6,274 nucleotides of DNA from the NCBI GenBank assembly GCA_020628755.1, contig JAHDEQ010000086.1, positions 1 through 6,274 of the forward strand, in the 5' to 3' direction. This document shows, one piece after another, positions 5,885 through 6,274 of the stretch. The first letter of the stretch is position 1. Every line of letters starts with the position of its first letter. The position numbers and the translations under genes were made by a program. The notes under the pieces are model-generated. The model saw only the letters and a list, made by a program, of their open reading frames with translations, did no database searches and was not told where the DNA came from. Source of the stretch: Saprospiraceae bacterium (GTDB lineage: Bacteria > Bacteroidota > Bacteroidia > Chitinophagales > Saprospiraceae).

Positions 5885-6274
5885 TTATGAACGAACTTTA
5901 GTCGTCGCAAATAGCCTTTTTACACTATATCGGCCACTTCCATTGACCAATATAATAAGCAAACCTCCAGCTATTGCCAAGTTTTTCATAAATTCCATCG
6001 CTTCTACTCGCACAAATTCGGGCGCATCGTTCCAAAATGAATGTACAATAAAGGTAAAAGGTAGCCAATACAATAGTAATAATAGTGCGCCCAAAGATGC
6101 TCGATAACCAATCAAGACTAAAAAGCCGCCGAAGGTGAGCAAAAAAATTGATCCATACAATAGTAGGTCTTGCTTCCAAGTAAGACCATAGTCTGCCATC
6201 AATTCTTTGTTTGCCCCAAAATAATAAATCAAATCATAGGCAAAATACAAGAATATAAAAGCAATGAGTATTCG
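5885..6274 (-). CDS. DoxX-like inner-membrane protein, N-terminus cut by window edge
   Basis: The frame is open from the right edge to a TAA at 5885-5887, giving 129 visible residues. A TTG at 6250 could be read as a start, but the frame continues upstream as RILIAFIFLYFAYDLIYYF, a typical first DoxX helix, so the true start lies just outside. Four hydrophobic segments are seen: about 2-19, 36-57, 58-79 and 95-111. DoxX features include the short helical stretch before segment 2, HSFW (78-81), the pattern FMKNLAIAGGLL (95-106), and NGSGRYSV just after the last helix, followed by a basic tail. Family members are small four-helix membrane proteins of about 120-160 residues; some are linked to oxidative stress or act as quinone-linked oxidoreductase subunits, but most have no known role. 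No partner gene is visible. The terminator at 5808-5843 shows that it ends its transcript. Confidence 0.82.
   Translation of the reverse strand, partial: RILIAFIFLYFAYDLIYYFGANKELMADYGLTWKQDLLLYGSIFLLTFGGFLVLIGYRASLGALLLLLYWLPFTFIVHSFWNDAPEFVRVEAMEFMKNLAIAGGLLIILVNGSGRYSVKRLFATTKVRS

Overview
The window looks like a piece of a Bacteroidota chromosome, probably from a marine or aquatic lineage such as Saprospiria or a relative. This is inference from four things: low G+C, A/T-rich leaders without Shine-Dalgarno motifs, an Oar-like TonB-dependent receptor with an N-terminal carboxypeptidase-regulatory-like domain, and one good match to the Bacteroidota promoter pattern (TTTG, 20-nt spacer, TAnnTTTG). 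No transposase, integrase, phage gene, tRNA, rRNA or CRISPR array is visible.

Layout: (1) 1-464, minus: the N-terminal four fifths or so of a secreted YceI-like protein, cut by the left edge. (2) 547-1515, minus: a complete 322-residue methyltransferase that closely matches the arsenosugar-pathway type of arsenite methyltransferase (ArsM), with a small hairpin terminator at its stop codon. (3) 1516-1871: a divergent intergenic region with three successive inverted repeats. (4) 1872-5009, plus: a complete 1045-residue Oar-like TonB-dependent outer-membrane receptor, closed by a strong, probably bidirectional terminator at 5050-5077. (5) 5078-5811: more than 700 bp with no convincing gene but a dense set of inverted and direct repeats and a leftward promoter-like sequence at 5591-5622. 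(6) 5808-5843: an intrinsic terminator for the last gene. (7) 5885-6274, minus: a DoxX-like membrane protein whose N-terminus lies beyond the right edge.

The protein genes do not form an obvious pathway. ArsM would methylate arsenite in the cytoplasm, the receptor would import or sort a substrate at the outer membrane, YceI would act in the periplasm, and the DoxX-like protein sits in the inner membrane. The radical-SAM partner ArsS, usually associated with this kind of ArsM, is not in the window.

The most unusual part is the 5.05-5.62 kb interval. A leftward promoter-like sequence and a terminator that also works leftward bracket about 0.5 kb of structured, non-coding sequence. In the longest inverted repeat there, the four simple arm mismatches all become G-U pairs in a leftward transcript. 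This makes a minus-strand structured RNA a testable possibility; a decayed MITE-like or dispersed repeat is the main alternative.
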